Shown: positions 1 through 12,148, numbered from the stretch's first letter. The stretch: 64,000 nt of DNA from Amylostereum areolatum (GCA_012932865.1 SAXG01000001.1:2035693-2099692), one strand, 5' to 3'. The notes: generated from the letters alone by a model not told the origin. Translations and numbers: made by a program.

Positions 1-372
1 CCTACTCACCGGCTGTCTGAGGGTAATGTGGCAACAGAAAGCAGTGGCCCCCGACCTTCAAATTTCCTGTTGGATGTGGTCAAAAGGTGGGAGGCACCCG
101 TAAACGTAGCCATATGTAGAGCGGCTGAGGGGTTTCCGGAGGGAAACGTCGCGTGGCGGTGTTATAAATGAGCGCGGTTTATGCCGGCGCGGTTTTGCCT
201 CCAAACCATCGCCTTCGCATCCTCCCTTCCTCACCTCACTCACAGGCGCTACCCTCCGCCGTCTATATTCCATTATCTTCATTACTCTCACCTATACCTT
301 GCTCGCCCAAAAGACTTGTCAACACCGTGCTCCTTGATCCCCCCTCATTCAACAGACTATCCATACTACGTC

Positions 373-803
373 ATGACACCCACCGTTAACGGCAAAGCCA
401 CTCAACAACCTCCTGCTCCTGGAGCTCCTCGCCTCTCGGTAAGCCTCCTACCTCCAATCCACTACCTTTCCTCATAGCAGCTTCCCCACAGCGTCGCCTG
501 CCCGCTTCCAGGAAGGCGCTCAAGCACACCGGGAAGCGCACCAAGAAAAGCAAGCTTCCTCCGACTGACAGCGATGTTGGTATTCATGGCATGGCCGTCG
601 GCCTCGACGAGTTTATGGCATTGCTTCGTGGAGGGTCCGATCCCAACGCGATGGCCTGCGACTTTCGTTCGCCGCCGGAGGGCGATATGAACATTAGCCT
701 CGGTACTTTCGCGTTCGAGAGTGCCGGGTCGGATGATGTGTGGGGGCAAGAGAAGACGCCAGCTCCGCCTGCAGGCGGGAGCCAGGAGAACATTGGGCTT
801 TAG
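373..803 (+). CDS. Small hypothetical protein (125 aa, two exons)
   Basis: Exon 1 (373-438) encodes 22 residues from the first ATG. A GT-AG intron (439-491) follows, and exon 2 (492-803) continues in frame to a TAG. The product has a proline/glutamine-rich start, a strongly basic stretch (RKALKHTGKRTKKSK) that could be a nuclear localisation signal, then an acidic, Gly/Ser-rich C-terminal half. I see no catalytic motif, membrane segment or signal peptide. I do not recognise the family. The open frame across a clean intron and the KR-rich block argue for a real gene, possibly a small nuclear protein, but function is unknown. Confidence 0.6.
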
Positions 804-1535
804 TTCGCGACTTAAGCGTTAGAGCTCATATTGGGAGCAGCCTCGGGTCTGTATCACTTGTTTGTTCTATTCCACTGTAACCCCCCCCCCTCTCAGCACT
901 AGTTTGTTTCTCATCACCACGGTCACTAGCTTGATACCCTTCACATATGTTACTGCATGCTTTCATCACCGTCTACTCTCGTCACAATTGTCTTTATCAA
1001 TATTATCATATATGTATCCTGCTATGCCATCTTCTACATCATGCATTGTATCTAGAACTCTCTGTACCACTCCCTGGTTAGCACCCGATACATACCATAT
1101 TTCCTGTACTTTGACCAATCGCAGTTCTGCCTCTGAGTTATCAGAGAAACTTCTCGAGGCTATTCTTATCCGTGCAGGCGAGATGAATCAGAACAACCAT
1201 TAAATCGTGTAGCTAAGACAGGTTACGGCTAGGTGAAGGAGATGCGCCCTGGGTGCGGCCAGTATATTACTACAGACTTGGATTGAGAGAGCACGCATCA
1301 AATTATGTCTTGTAAGAAGGTTCCTGAGGTACCTGCGAACTCGAAGACGCGGGGATTGTCCAAGCTGGCTGATAAACTGGATCGCACTCCGTTGCGTGAG
1401 GTTCACGAAAGTTCTTTGGGCGGACTCCAAGACCGATCGCATCGCTGCCGACGTCTCCAACGAACTCGGAGTTCGCCTTGAAGTTCCCGACTTGTCTATG
1501 TAAACCGGAACGATTACAAGGATTAGGCTTCGACC
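804..1535. other. Intergenic between a + and a - gene; no gene seen
   Basis: This is the convergent 3' region of the small gene on the left and the VTT-domain gene on the right. It contains a run of ten C (881-890). Open frames here are short, start at arbitrary ATGs and show no recognisable protein. It probably holds the two 3' UTRs. Confidence 0.5.
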
Positions 1536-2889
1536 TTAACCCGGAATATACAAGAAAACGGACCTGGCTTTGCGCCGTTCGTATATGTACTCCGGTTTTG
1601 CTTGGTTGAACTTGTAGGTAATATACCGCATGGATCCTATTGTGACGATAATCGTGACGGTGATGACAACTCCAAGCACGATGTTATGGGTCTTATTGTC
1701 GTTGTCTACCGGGTTGAAACGATGAGAGGTGTGCAATAAATCGAACCGTGAAACACATACTTCCAGAACCCTCGAACACAACGCCAAAGTAGACGGCGGA
1801 GAACTGTTTTGGCAAGGAAAGGACGGCCGCGAGTGTAAATACCAAAACGTTCATTCCACATGTCGCGAATATGACGGTTGCGACTGTTTCCACCGTGTGA
1901 GTATGCACGTCTCCCGAGCTCAACAATAACTGAACATACAGTGCGGAGGTATGGCGCTCAGGCGAACCATAAGTGTGACCTTGAACCCCCCTTCCCGCAG
2001 GACCTTGGACAGTATTCCGTACCTGAGATTTTTCGCCTCGAGCTTTTTCGCACGCGAGGTTAGCCACCATCTGGTTGAGCTGCATTGACAGACAGATAAG
2101 CCAACGTGGCCGTAAGCACCCACTAGGAGCATGCACGTACAAAAAGTTGGCCAACTCTCCGAGTAGCGTCCCCGCCGCGACGATGGCAAACCCGATCCAC
2201 AGCCCCCAGACAAGGCCGCATATGATGGCGACGAACTCGTGCCCGAATAACTGTGTTATATCGCGTTTAGGAAATAGTATGGCCCCACGAGGGAGACACT
2301 CACTGGAGGAAACGATAAGATAATCAGGAGTGCTATGGGGATAAGCCATCCTCCTGTATGTCTGTAAAAAGCATTCATCGTTCGCGGGTGCTCATGAAAG
2401 CCAGTCGTTGTGGACTTACGATTTCAGCCAGTCCCCCGCAGGCGTTAACCACCTCACAATTTGATCGTGCAACACGGTGGTGAGGATCGAAATCGCGACC
2501 AGAAGCACGAAGATGATGATGTACACTGCCAGATAGGAAGGGCTCGAATCAGGTGGTAGAAAATATACGGGAGTCGAGTAACACGCACGAAGGTTTTTCG
2601 TTTGAAACAGCTTGCGCCAGTCTCGCCAATTGGGTGTTGCGTATAAAAACTTTCCTTCCAAGATCTTGACCTCACTCGGAGACGGGCTTGGAGTGCGGGA
2701 AAGCTCGCGTATCCTGGTGCGATCATCGATGAAGTCCGGGGGGGTGCCGGCCTCTACATCAGGAGAGGCGTTGTGGATGAGGTTGCTAGTAGACGTGGAT
2801 TGGGAGGGTTGGGAGGGGACATCGTCTTCGTGAAGTTTACCTTCGGACGAGCGCTGGACGACAACCTTGTAAAGACGAGAGAGGAGCAT
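1536..2889 (-). CDS. TVP38/TMEM64 (VTT/SNARE-associated) family membrane protein
   Basis: A cytosolic N-terminal tail of about 95 residues is followed by a first membrane helix (YLAVYIIIFVLLVAISIL). After an intron beginning near 2421 comes the VTT core: FGHEFVAIICGLVWGLWIGFAIVAAGTLLGELANF, read in two blocks. Next are the conserved REGGFKVTLMVRLSAIPPH segment, FATCGMNVLVF, LAAVLSLPKQF and YFGV. The last exon (stop at 1536) supplies a final hydrophobic helix (IVLGVVITVTIIVTIGSM). The order GHE...GTLLGE...RLSAIP...LPKQF is diagnostic of fungal Tvp38-like proteins of Golgi/ER membranes, where related VTT proteins act as lipid scramblases. Several introns split the core. The start at 2889 gives a family-like N-terminus. 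Exact splice sites of the middle exons were not all resolved. Confidence 0.88.
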
Positions 2890-5145
2890 GGCCTGGCAGC
2901 GTGATGAAGGGAATATTCCAGAACCCTAACGCACTCCTCCACTCTTAAATGGAGAACGAACGTCTTGCGTCTTAGGGTGGTGGCACCTGTGTCCTGAGAG
3001 TGGACTGTGCACCAATATTACGATCCTGGGAGTTTGACAGAACAGAGCCATGAACTGCAGTGTCGCCGTTTGCGATTCATCGCTGCGGAAAACGAGGCGG
3101 CCATGTTCGATAAGGGCAAAGGACCCGGTGGAGTGCGTCGACATACCGAAGACCGCGAAGTTGCGCCCGCAATCTTCGGAAAAGGCAAGCTGCGTCGTTA
3201 TCCCTGCGCAGGGGGTCAAGTCAAACAGGACAAGTTTCGAATGGTACATTGCACCCTTTGGGGCCCACGAAAGCCTCCTCGGTTTCCCATCTTTGATGCA
3301 CCGGAGAAGGAGGAATTAGAATAGCTAAGAAAGGAAACTACCTCAAGGTGTGAAGGCGCTGAAGGCAAGGGCGCCTAAGCTCAGGCTGCGCTTGCTACGC
3401 TATTGTATGAGAGGGAAGGAGAGGGACCGGGAACTGGATCCCGAACGCGCGCTACTACTTGTGCAGCGCGAGAGATTTTTACTGGGACTTCCGGTGTTAT
3501 GATCTTCGGCAGGCTGGTAGCTGGTGAGTATGAGGACGAGATCCGCAACGACAGAGATCTACGGTGAAGCTGCGTCTCGCCCGTCTCGTGCTTGTTTTTA
3601 CAAGTCGCTATGAAAGCTGCCTTCGTAGGATCATATCAAACCTTAACAGCCTACTTGACTCGTCGAGGATGATTTGCGCTTGATAACATCGCCGGGAGTC
3701 ACATTAATGATGTAAGTATAACGAACACCATAAGTACGAACTAGTGCCCATGCTAGTCAGTTGCAGTCTTGAGAAATCCAACTGCCAGGTCTGGGAGACC
3801 TCAACTGCGCACGCATGGCATCGATATCGGGCCGCAAGCTGCGCTCTTCCGGGATGTGCTCTGCAGTGGCGGAGGGCGGCGGTGCATTTGGACTAGTCAA
3901 AAATCTAATGTTAGTTCAACGAGGCGTCAAAGACTCCCAGGAAGCGACACTACAGCTATGGCGTATGTTGAAACCCGCGAACCTCGGCCATGTCCTTTGT
4001 GATCGCGATGTGCGACCATAGAACGGGAGGATATTGAAAAGACTGAACGTGTTTCCTTCGGGAGACCTGCACAGCTTGCCCACGAGAGAAACCACCCTTC
4101 AAGCTGTTGAAGAAAAGTCAGCATCAAACGACACAGTATCCAGATCTTCGAAGTACTGACCACCACAACATGTCCTGCCGACGCAAGTCAAGCGTGAAGC
4201 TACGGTAACGATGGGGCGGCATTGAAGACCACGGGAAGCGCGACAAAACGGAAAGAGAAATCTTGGAATGGACGCGATGGATGGCTGAACTGGAGGGTAG
4301 GTGCGAGTCATAAATGTCTGTGAAGTGGTGACTGTGAAGCTCCCTACGAGTGAATGCTTCGCACGCTGCAGTCGGGTAACTCTTGGTCGTGTTGAAGGTA
4401 ATTCCGATCGACGGCGAATGCTAGATGAACAGCTTTTGAAGATTGAAGACGCTGAAGACGTTAAAAGCCCCATCATCAGGATCTGGTTGAGTCTTCGCCT
4501 CCTGCGTTCACCGTCGCGTCTGCGAGCCCACTAGCGACTCTGATTCAACCTGATAAATGCCGTTTCGAGGTCTACGGGGTAGGGTAGCACCGTGCGAATT
4601 GAGTGATGCACGAATGAAAGTGCTAGGTGAGGCCTTGAGGAGTCTGAGAAAACCTAGAGCCTCGATGGAAAGTATGGGCAGAGTGAGAGCGACCGGTGGC
4701 ATCTTATCCCCGGGGAATCGAATGTTACGGTAGGTCACCAGCGTTATCGTCAACCTCGTCGTCGTCGCGAATCATGAGTTGGGTTTTGTCGGGCTCGAAG
4801 TGGACGAGGATCGTCGCGACTCCGATGAGCCCCGCTTGAAGCGCACGTGCTCCTCCGAAGTGCCGGGATACAAGTTCAACACAACGAGTTTTTTTTGTGG
4901 ATAATTCATGCATATGATTGCATGATGCATGATGGACATGTACAAAGGCTTTCTCATCCGTGCACTGAGATACGTGTGTACAAACGGGATAATGGGGAAA
5001 CTCGACCCGATCAAAAGTTCACACCAGTTCACGTTTCGTCAACTTCTTCGTCCGGCTCGTTCCATTTTCGTCAGCGTGCGCGTATGTGGCTAGAAATACA
5101 GAGTAAATTATTTATCAAGAACCCCAAGGCCAGCGGTGTCGCGCC
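2890..5145. other. Gene-poor stretch; no supported gene
   Basis: Open frames of about 105 codons exist on both strands near 2926-3324, and shorter ones occur up to 5030. None resembles a known family or joins convincingly by splicing to a neighbour. The AT-richer composition and many stops suggest intergenic or decayed sequence, plus the promoter of the VTT gene (just above 2889) and the 3' UTR of the permease (below 5146). A fast-evolving gene cannot be excluded. Confidence 0.4.
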
Positions 5146-7342
5146 CTATCCCACCACCTCCTTGAACTCCTCGGAAGCCTTGCTCGGGCTCGAGCTACCG
5201 TCCTCGCGGTACAACACGCCACCCTTCTCAGAGGCGCGTCCAGTGGCCTCGCGGGCCTGGGCGAGCTCGTCGACGTTGCGCCAAGAGAAGCCTTGGGGTG
5301 ATTTGTTCGCTTGAGAGATGACCATGCCGCTGTGGGTGGGAAGAGACGTAGTCAGCACGCAAGTACAGGAGAAGGCGGGAGAAGGGAGGGATGGAATACG
5401 TACATAGCGTAAATCGTCATTCCGATGTATCCGGTCACCGACACGAGATACGAATGCCTCGTGGTCGACGCATCCGCGAGCGCGCCTTGCGCGGACGGGT
5501 ACCAGGCGCCGCCTCCGACGCCCATGACGATTAACCCAGAGCCGCGTTTTGTGTGTACGCCCAAGTTCTTCGTGCCGAGTGTGAAGATACACTGGAGCCA
5601 CGCGGAGGGAAGAGTTAGATACGAGGAAATAAAGGGAGAGGATGCGGGGACATACGGGGTAGCAGATGCTCTCAAAGAAGAAGAGCATGTAGAGGCATCC
5701 TACACCGGCCTGGCCGGGAGCGAAAGAGACGGCGAGACAGAACACGATACAGCCTCCACCAAAGAAGCCCAGGAGCAGGGCCGTGTCGACGAATTTGAGG
5801 AGAACCACTCCCACAAACCTGAACCACGAGTTTTAGAACGCAGACACAGACGGAAGGAGAGAGAAAGGAAGAACGCACCGGCCGCCAGTAAACGTTAGCT
5901 GGCAGAACGAGAACATGAGACTCGCTTTTGAGTGGTCGATGTCGAGGCCCTGCTCCGTGAGGAAGTTGACCACGAACGCCGCGACGGCGACTTGTGCACC
6001 ACTGTCCCGACCATTAGCATCATCTCCAAATCGAAGGAGCAGGGACGTACACATAGCACATCTGCGCGACGAAACCGAAGATGCAGTGGTACTGCTTCCA
6101 GAACGGGCCGATGTCCTCCACAACCCCGTTCACGATGAGTTCTTCTTCCAGGGCGTCTTCTGTTATCTCGGGGAGGTCGCAGAAGCTGGAAGTAACGCGT
6201 CGGTGAGGGAGAGCGGGAGGGACGGGGATCCGTGGCACGTACTAGAATAGGATGTTGAGCACGAGGCCCAGGCAAGCGACGGCAAGGTAAACCCTAAAAA
6301 CCACAATCAGCACATTGCCGACGATATGCCGTAGGACAAATAGGAAGGGAGGCAAGTAGCGTACCATTGGACGTTGGTGAGCGAGTTCGCGTTTGCTCCG
6401 CGGAAGAAGTAGGTCGACGCGATGAGCGGGCCTGCGAAGGAGGCCAAACCCTGGAAGCCCTGACTGAAGTTGAGACGCATTGCCGCATAACGCGGTGCTC
6501 CGAGGACCGTGATGTACGAGTTGGCGGCTACTTCCAAACAGGAAAGCCCACAACCTACAATGAGGAATCATAACGTGAGCTCATCGATGAAGGAGGTGGG
6601 TCGGACGGATGTAAGTGCGTACCGATGACGAACGTGCACCCAACAAAGCCACCGTATTTCTCAAATTTGGCAGAGGGCCAGAAAAAGACAGCGCCTAAGT
6701 GAGATGACGAATGATTAGGAATGGAGTTAGGAATGGAGAGTGGGGGGGGGACACTGACCGAGCGAGTAAAGCGTCAAGCCCAAATGAATTCCTTTCTATT
6801 AGAGTTACAAGGCGTCTGTAATAAGCCCGCGTGGGTGCGGAGCGGAGAACGGGCATTGAAATTACCTTGTAACCGTACTTGCGCATCTGACGACGAGTGA
6901 GGGATGTCAGAAGACCAGACGGGCGATAAACAGAAGGGTGGAGATACTCACGAAGATACCGGCGAAAGGCGAGAAGACGACATACGCGCCCTGAAGGTGG
7001 GGAATACATAAATCGTCGAAGGGAGATAGAAGACGAAGAAACACACGAAGTAGGCGAGTTGGAGCAGGGTGCTTTGAAGCTTGGTGATGCCGAACACTTG
7101 TTGAAAATGCGAGTTGAGGACGTCCAGGAGCTAATGGTTCTGATGAGGATGAGACGATGGACGCATGGGGAAGGTGACATACACCATACGCAAAACCCCC
7201 TATCATAGAAAGATCAGCAAGGAGATGGGGGGGAGAGGAGGAGGTGCGTACAAGTGAAGAAGAGAGTCGTGACGAGGGCAAAAGAGTACGCCCATCTAAT
7301 GCCTGAGAGCTGAGAGCCGGTAGTGCCTTTAGGAGGAGCCAT
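5146..7342 (-). CDS. MFS sugar permease, FHS (FucP-like fucose/glucose/galactose:H+) family
   Basis: The gene starts at ATG 7342 (MAPPKGTTGSQ) and runs through many small exons to the stop at 5146. Blocks in order include FGFAYGVLDVLN...HFQQVFG, SPFAGIFV, a hinge GYK, FWPSAKFEKYGGF, CSCLEVAANSYITVLG-like AAMRLNFSQGFQGLASFAGP, and YFFRGANANSLTNVQW. A charged central loop (LPEITEDALEEELIVN) follows, then WKQYHCIFGFVAQM, GAQVAVAAFVVNFLTEQG, ESICYPCIFTLGTKNLG and the Ser/Glu-rich cytosolic tail. The RxNFSQGFQGLAS and YVGAQVxVAAFxxNF-type motifs mark the FucP/FHS branch (TC 2.A.1.7) of 12-helix proton symporters. A plasma-membrane hexose or fucose importer is likely, but the substrate cannot be read from sequence. 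The frame is intact across introns. Confidence 0.88.
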
Positions 7343-8505
7343 CGTGAACGTCGGTGGCGATGGGGAAGGCAAAAGAGGAAAAGGCACGGGGGAACGGGGA
7401 AGGAAACGCTCACCTTTTTATAAGAGGAGAAGGGTTGGAATGACGCGGAAAAGGGACGATGGGGAGGAGATGCGCCAGGCTGAGGGTGCCGTACAGAAGG
7501 TCAACTGTCTCGGAAAGCGACCAGAGAGGGACTTGGAGCGGCGCGTGACAGGATCGGACCGATCCAATGCGGGGTAGAGGGGTGACTTGGGAGCAAAAGC
7601 GACGGCCGTCGGCGTCGGACGAGTACATTTGAGCTGCTGTTAGATCTGGGCGAGATGGACAGCTGTGGGGAGGGTAAAGAGTGATTGCGGGGAAGGGGCG
7701 CGTTGCTCGGCTGCTAGCTGATCAGAAGAGAGAGGGCCCGCCCGCTCGTTCTCATCGTGTTACACGCGTTGCGCAGGCCATTCCCTGTGCCAGGAGGTGC
7801 CAGGTCGTGATAGCCTTTTCTTTCTAGTTGAAGAACGGTTCTCGGCGCATTTCCAGTTTTTATGCTGAGGTGAAGAAAGCGAGCGGAGCGAAGTCGAGCG
7901 CGCGTGTTGGTCACCTGCTGTTCGGAAGTTCGGAAGTTTCCGAAAAGATGCCCTTCCGAGAAAAACTGAGTCGAAGGGTCGGTTCCTACCAGTTCCTACC
8001 CCGCAACGCCACGGAACTTGGGATCGACGTCGACGTCGGTGAGTCTCAGACTGTCTCAGATTGAATGAAAAAAAGTTTCGGACGCGCGGCCCCCGCCAAC
8101 TTTTAGCTGGCTGCTGCCACCCCGCACCTGGAGATCGAGCAACGAGGCTCCCTCCAACCCCGCATTGAAAAAGTATCTTCCCCGCATTTTTCCTATTTCC
8201 AACCGCAACCCTTTCCACATGTCCGCAGGTTTCCACCGGTTCCTTCTCGTACGTTCGCCCAGTCACGTCCACGTTCCTCCCCCGGACGCGTCCCAGTCTA
8301 TGCTCATCTATCCTCGCTCGTAACAGGAACACTACCCCGTTCTGAGACAGAACCATCCAACGGAAGGACGCCGCGCCACCCGCCTTCTCGCCGCAGACGC
8401 GTTTTTTTCGCTCGACGCGTCCGTACGCGCGCAATACGCCGCATCCGTACGTCGGTCGATCCCCCGCATTTGTTCTTCAAATCTCTGATCCCCCCGCGTC
8501 CGTAA
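7343..8505. other. Divergent intergenic region with an undefined first exon
   Basis: This region separates the permease (-) from the acidic protein gene (+). It should hold the permease promoter and 5' UTR and at least one upstream exon of the + gene. The + coding frame is closed by a stop at 8503-8505 and has no usable ATG, so its start codon must lie here. Long minus-strand open frames (7760-8660) are GC-driven shadows with no family resemblance. Confidence 0.5.
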
Positions 8506-9456
8506 CAGCCTGAGCCTAGCGACCTTGATCTCGCCTCCTCTCCCTCTACGCTCGATCCTGACCCGTCCGACGCCTTACTCCCCCAGGACGCAGACGCGGA
8601 CACGCCTGGAATTGTCGTCCGTACCGATTTCACAAACGACGACGCTTGGTCCGAATTCATCGCGGCCCTTACCGCCTCCGAGCATGAATTTCTCTCCGAC
8701 GCCCAGCCTTCCGATCATACTACCGCCAACGCCGACGATGACGACTCTTCCTCCGAAGACGAAGACGAACCGTCTACCTCCACCTCCACCTCCGGGCTCC
8801 CACTCGTCGCACCCACGCCTAGTTTAACCTTCTTCACTGTCCTCTCCTCCCCGTCATCCCTCCTCAACGGTCTCCCAAATATCGCCCTCCTTCGCCTCCT
8901 CACATCTCTCACCATCCGCCCCGCCCCCGCCCCCCCTCCGGGAACAAAACGGCTCCGCCCGAACCAGCAACACCGTCTGATCGACCTCAACGGACTTCAG
9001 GAGATCTACACCGGCCGCTCAGTATGGGTGTACGACGCCCAATCAAACGTCGATGGCGCAGTACGGATGGTCAATCTCGCCGGTGACGCCAACGTCTACG
9101 GCACCGCGACGTGCGTTCTCCTCCACAGTTTCTCTTTCATCACATCGATGCCTGCGCACGCCGCACGCCCCCCTCCTCCACTTGCATCATCCCAACTTGC
9201 CTAAATGGTTTTCCCCATCATCTCCTCTCCTTAATACTCCTTATGTTTACTCCTTATGTTTCTTTTCACCTTTCTAACGACCGATCTACCGTGCAGGGGC
9301 GATAGCTGGCGCGTTCGCGCGACCCATATCACCGAGATGCAAGCCAATATCACTTTCCACGGTATGAAAGTCGACTTCGGCGGGCTCGACCGCTGGGACT
9401 ACGCCGAGCGCGTACGGAACCTCGAATACGTTTCCCGTATTGCCGTCCTTCCGTAA
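8506..9456 (+). CDS. Acidic unknown protein with a VVRTDFTNDDAW motif (start exon not located)
   Basis: The visible coding starts right after an acceptor (TAACAG, ending 8505) and runs to a donor at 9111. After an intron (9111-9296) it ends at 9456. Near the N-terminus is IVVRTDFTNDDAWSEFIAAL, then a Ser/Asp/Glu-rich linker, then a compact domain with LIDLNGLQEIYTGRSVW and GDSWRVRATHITEMQANIT, ending WDYAERVRNLEYVSRIAVLP. The VRTDF-(S/T)-(N/D)-D-x-A-W signature resembles the uncharacterised bacterial and fungal DUF6924-type domain; I recall that from family knowledge and have not verified it. There is no signal peptide or membrane segment in the visible part. The first in-frame Met is far inside, so a 5' exon is missing from this call. 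Function unknown. Confidence 0.6.
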
Positions 9457-9835
9457 GTCCTTGTACACTCCGATGTTGCAGGTGCTACGAAAGGGGGATG
9501 CGCCACGCTCATCCGCGCGGGCTACGTATATCAGCATGTACTCATCATATGTGTCGTTGAGTTGTATCTTATCCAGACGGTGAAGTCCGTGGAGACAACG
9601 ATTTCCGATTCCCCATTCGTGCCAGCCGATATCATCATCGCACTGCTGAAAAGATCCGTGTTGTACACTCGTCATACAGTACGGCATCGTTCCAATACAC
9701 CTATGTATAGTGATCACCCGTCGTTGGCGCACAAAAAAGGCTGATTTTTTTGGGTTTGCCTGGGAAGTACAAACGGCGGAAAACTGCGAGCAAATACGAA
9801 AGACCCCTCTCTCCCGGCGAGACGTAGTGGCGCTT
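9457..9835. other. Convergent 3' region; no gene seen
   Basis: About 380 bp lie between two genes that converge. Only very short frames are present. It presumably contains both 3' UTRs and polyadenylation signals. Confidence 0.5.
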
Positions 9836-11130
9836 TTACGACGACACGGTCCACACGCGGACCTGGTTGTCGGTGAAGCCGCCGAAAAGCGTCTGGCCGT
9901 CCGCGGACCACGCAATCGACACGCACTCGGGTTCCCGAGAGTTGGCACCGACGTCAACGAAGTCGGGCTTGAGCTCGTCGACAATCGACCTGATCGGCGT
10001 TCATGTGAGAAACCAGAGATAAGAAGGACAGACGAAAAACAACGTACTTGCTCTCGAGGTCGAAAATCTTGACGCAGCTCGCCGTCGCAGCGCACAGCCA
10101 ATAGCGGTTGGGCGAGAAGACAAGAGCGTTGACGATATCGCCGGCCTCGAGGGAGTAGAGGTGCTTGCCCTCGTTGAGGTCCCAAAGCATAGTGATGCCG
10201 TCCTTACCGCCCGAGGCGGCGAGGGAGCCATCTGGTGAGACAGAGACGGTGTTGATGTAACCGGTGTGGCCGTAGTGGTTGGTCTTCAGCTTGAACTTTG
10301 AGAGTTCCCAAACCTTATCAAGATCAAGTCAGCATGGTCGGTCGACGTGACGGAAGATGAAGCGAGAAGTGAAAGAAGGTCAGAGATCTTGGTGATAAAT
10401 TTTGGTCTCATAGGGTGATGGCCCTCTGAAGTAGCAAATATATATTGTAGCATCATACCGAATAGAGAGGAAGGTCGAATCCAAGGAAGGATGCTCACCT
10501 TTACCACCTTATCCCAACCGCTGGACACGATAACCGGGTTCATGACGTTCGGGCTGAATCGCACGCAAGATACCCTGCAAAAAATATAAACAGCAGTGTA
10601 TAACAGAGCTTTGAGGATACACACCACTCAGAGTGACCGTCGTCCTTGATATCGTATTTGCACTCCCCAAGGGTGTTCCAGAGTTTGATCGTCCTGTCGC
10701 GCGAACCAGAGACGATCTGCCTGTTGTCGGCGCTGAAGCTGACGGACAGGACATCAGAGGTGTGGCCAACAAAGCGACGGGTGGTAGCGCCGGTGTTGAG
10801 GTCCCAGAGACGGAGGGTGTGGTCCCATGAGGAAGAAAGCGCGAACTGGCCGTCAGAGGAGATGACGACGTCAGAGACGAAGTGGTTGTGTCCGCGGAGA
10901 ATGCGTTTTGGGTATCCGTACGAGTCTTCGTCGCGAGTGAGTTGCCAGACGATGATCGTCTTGTCTGTTAGAACAAAGATTCGATATCATGCATAGGCGA
11001 GATGAGGGCGAAGGGACGTACCTCGGGAGGCGGTCAGGATAACATCGGGGGTCTCTGAGGAGGTGGCAATGGCGGTGACCCAGCCCGCGTGGCCGGTGAG
11101 GGATCCCAAGAAGCGCAATGATTCGGACAT
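9836..11130 (-). CDS. cpc2: RACK1/Cpc2/Asc1-type seven-WD40 ribosomal scaffold protein
   Basis: Starting at ATG 11130 ([20 protein letters not shown]), seven WD40 blades follow: [154 protein letters not shown]; then [13 protein letters not shown] to the stop at 9836. Length and blade spacing fit the eukaryotic RACK1 family, which binds the 40S head near the mRNA exit and links translation to signalling. At least four introns interrupt it. The intron 10314-10498 carries a U24-type snoRNA, as the yeast ASC1 intron does. An upstream in-frame ATG exists at 11292, but the family N-terminus supports 11130. Confidence 0.96.
10378..10460 (-). ncRNA. snR24: U24/snR24-type C/D box snoRNA in a RACK1 intron
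   Basis: On the minus strand, inside the intron 10314-10498, the order is a C box (ATGATG, complement of about 10450-10455), the first guide ATATTTGCTACTTCAGA, a spacer, and the second guide ATCACCAAGATCTCTGA whose CTGA is the D box (complement of 10380-10383). Both guide segments match those of eukaryotic U24/snR24, which directs 2'-O-methylation of the large-subunit rRNA. Location in the RACK1/ASC1 host intron is also conserved in yeast. Ends are approximate. Confidence 0.9.
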
Positions 11131-11368
11131 GTCGGTGTGGAGGAGCTCGTCGTCGTCGTCGATGGTCGATGTGTTGGTTTGGATGATTAAAGTTTCGGCA
11201 TCTACCTGTATAGTTTTCCCACGCTTCGTCCTGCAAAAATAAATAAATACCTGTGGCAGTGCTCTCCTTAGTGCTTCCGTCCCCGACACCACTCATCGAC
11301 ATCCTTCAATTACTTTCGTCATACTGCTGCTCCTGTGCAGCCTGGAGCATACCAAATTCAAGTCGATG

Positions 11369-11525
11369 GTGAGTTCTTTGCTCCTGTTATCTTCATCATG
11401 ATGTTACATACTTTTATATTTGCTACTTCAGAGGGCTTGCCCTATGAGACTACATTTTCCACCAAGATCTCTGACCTTTCTCCCGTTTGTCCCGCAACTT
11501 CATAATCGCTAACATCTTTGCCCAG
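11369..11525 (+). ncRNA. Second U24-like C/D snoRNA inside a candidate intron of a non-coding host transcript
   Basis: A GTGAGT donor (11369-11374) and a TTTGCCCAG acceptor (ending 11525) bracket a 157-bp intron-like segment. Inside it are C box ATGATGT (about 11400), guide ATATTTGCTACTTCAGA (about 11416-11432), and second guide CCACCAAGATCTCTGA with D box CTGA (11471-11474). Both guides are nearly identical to the snoRNA in the RACK1 intron, but the spacer and flanks differ. It lies on the opposite strand, head to head with RACK1. The flanking exons have no long open frame, so a non-coding snoRNA host gene is likely. Expression is inferred. Confidence 0.75.
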
Positions 11526-12148
11526 ATACCATCGAATCCTTTGTATACGTCAGCTACGTTCAATTCCTGAACTTATACCTGCCTTCGTTATGTGCTTTAT
11601 CCTGTACATATACTGCAGTGCAGCCTTTGGTCTCTCCTTATGTACCCGGACGGCCGTGATTTATACAACAGTGTCTATTTATATCATTCCACGCACAAGT
11701 CTGCACAATTATTAAGTAGAGAGCGGCAGTCCAACTGGCCAGTCGAACGACTGCGAGTCTGCGACTTTTGACTAACGTTTGAGACGAGTTGACTTAACCC
11801 ATGAGAACCAGGTGGAACCTTGGGGGCGGGCCGTTTTGCACCGTGGGCACCATGTTGAGATGATCGCTGATTCGCTCCAGCTTCGCTTGTCCCTGGCCAA
11901 GGCGACAATCGTGTTTGAAATTGAGCCCGCTCAAGGCCATGCCATCCCCCCTCATCAGATGCCATATGCCATCGCGCAGCCCTTACAATCTTTGTTTCTG
12001 CACTCAAGTTACATAACATCGGCAGTCATCTCGCATCTTCCCTACCGGTTCCACCTCTGCGATTTCGCTGGCGATAAGACCACCTTCACACACTTCTTTT
12101 AGCTCTGTGACGGTATCCGACCTGTAGCGATAACCTCCATCCCTAACC
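11526..12148. other. Non-coding stretch upstream of the nucleoside hydrolase
   Basis: No convincing gene. It may contain the 3' exon of the snoRNA host transcript on the left and the promoter of the hydrolase on the right. The frames of 107-111 codons here overlap on both strands and resemble nothing known. Confidence 0.4.

Noticed and set aside
3007..3324. 105-codon + frame and 107-codon - frame
   Set aside because: They overlap each other, lack homologous motifs and have no spliced extension.
7760..8660. 224- and 118-codon minus frames
   Set aside because: Opposite to the acidic + gene and its upstream region; Arg/Gly-rich shadow composition.
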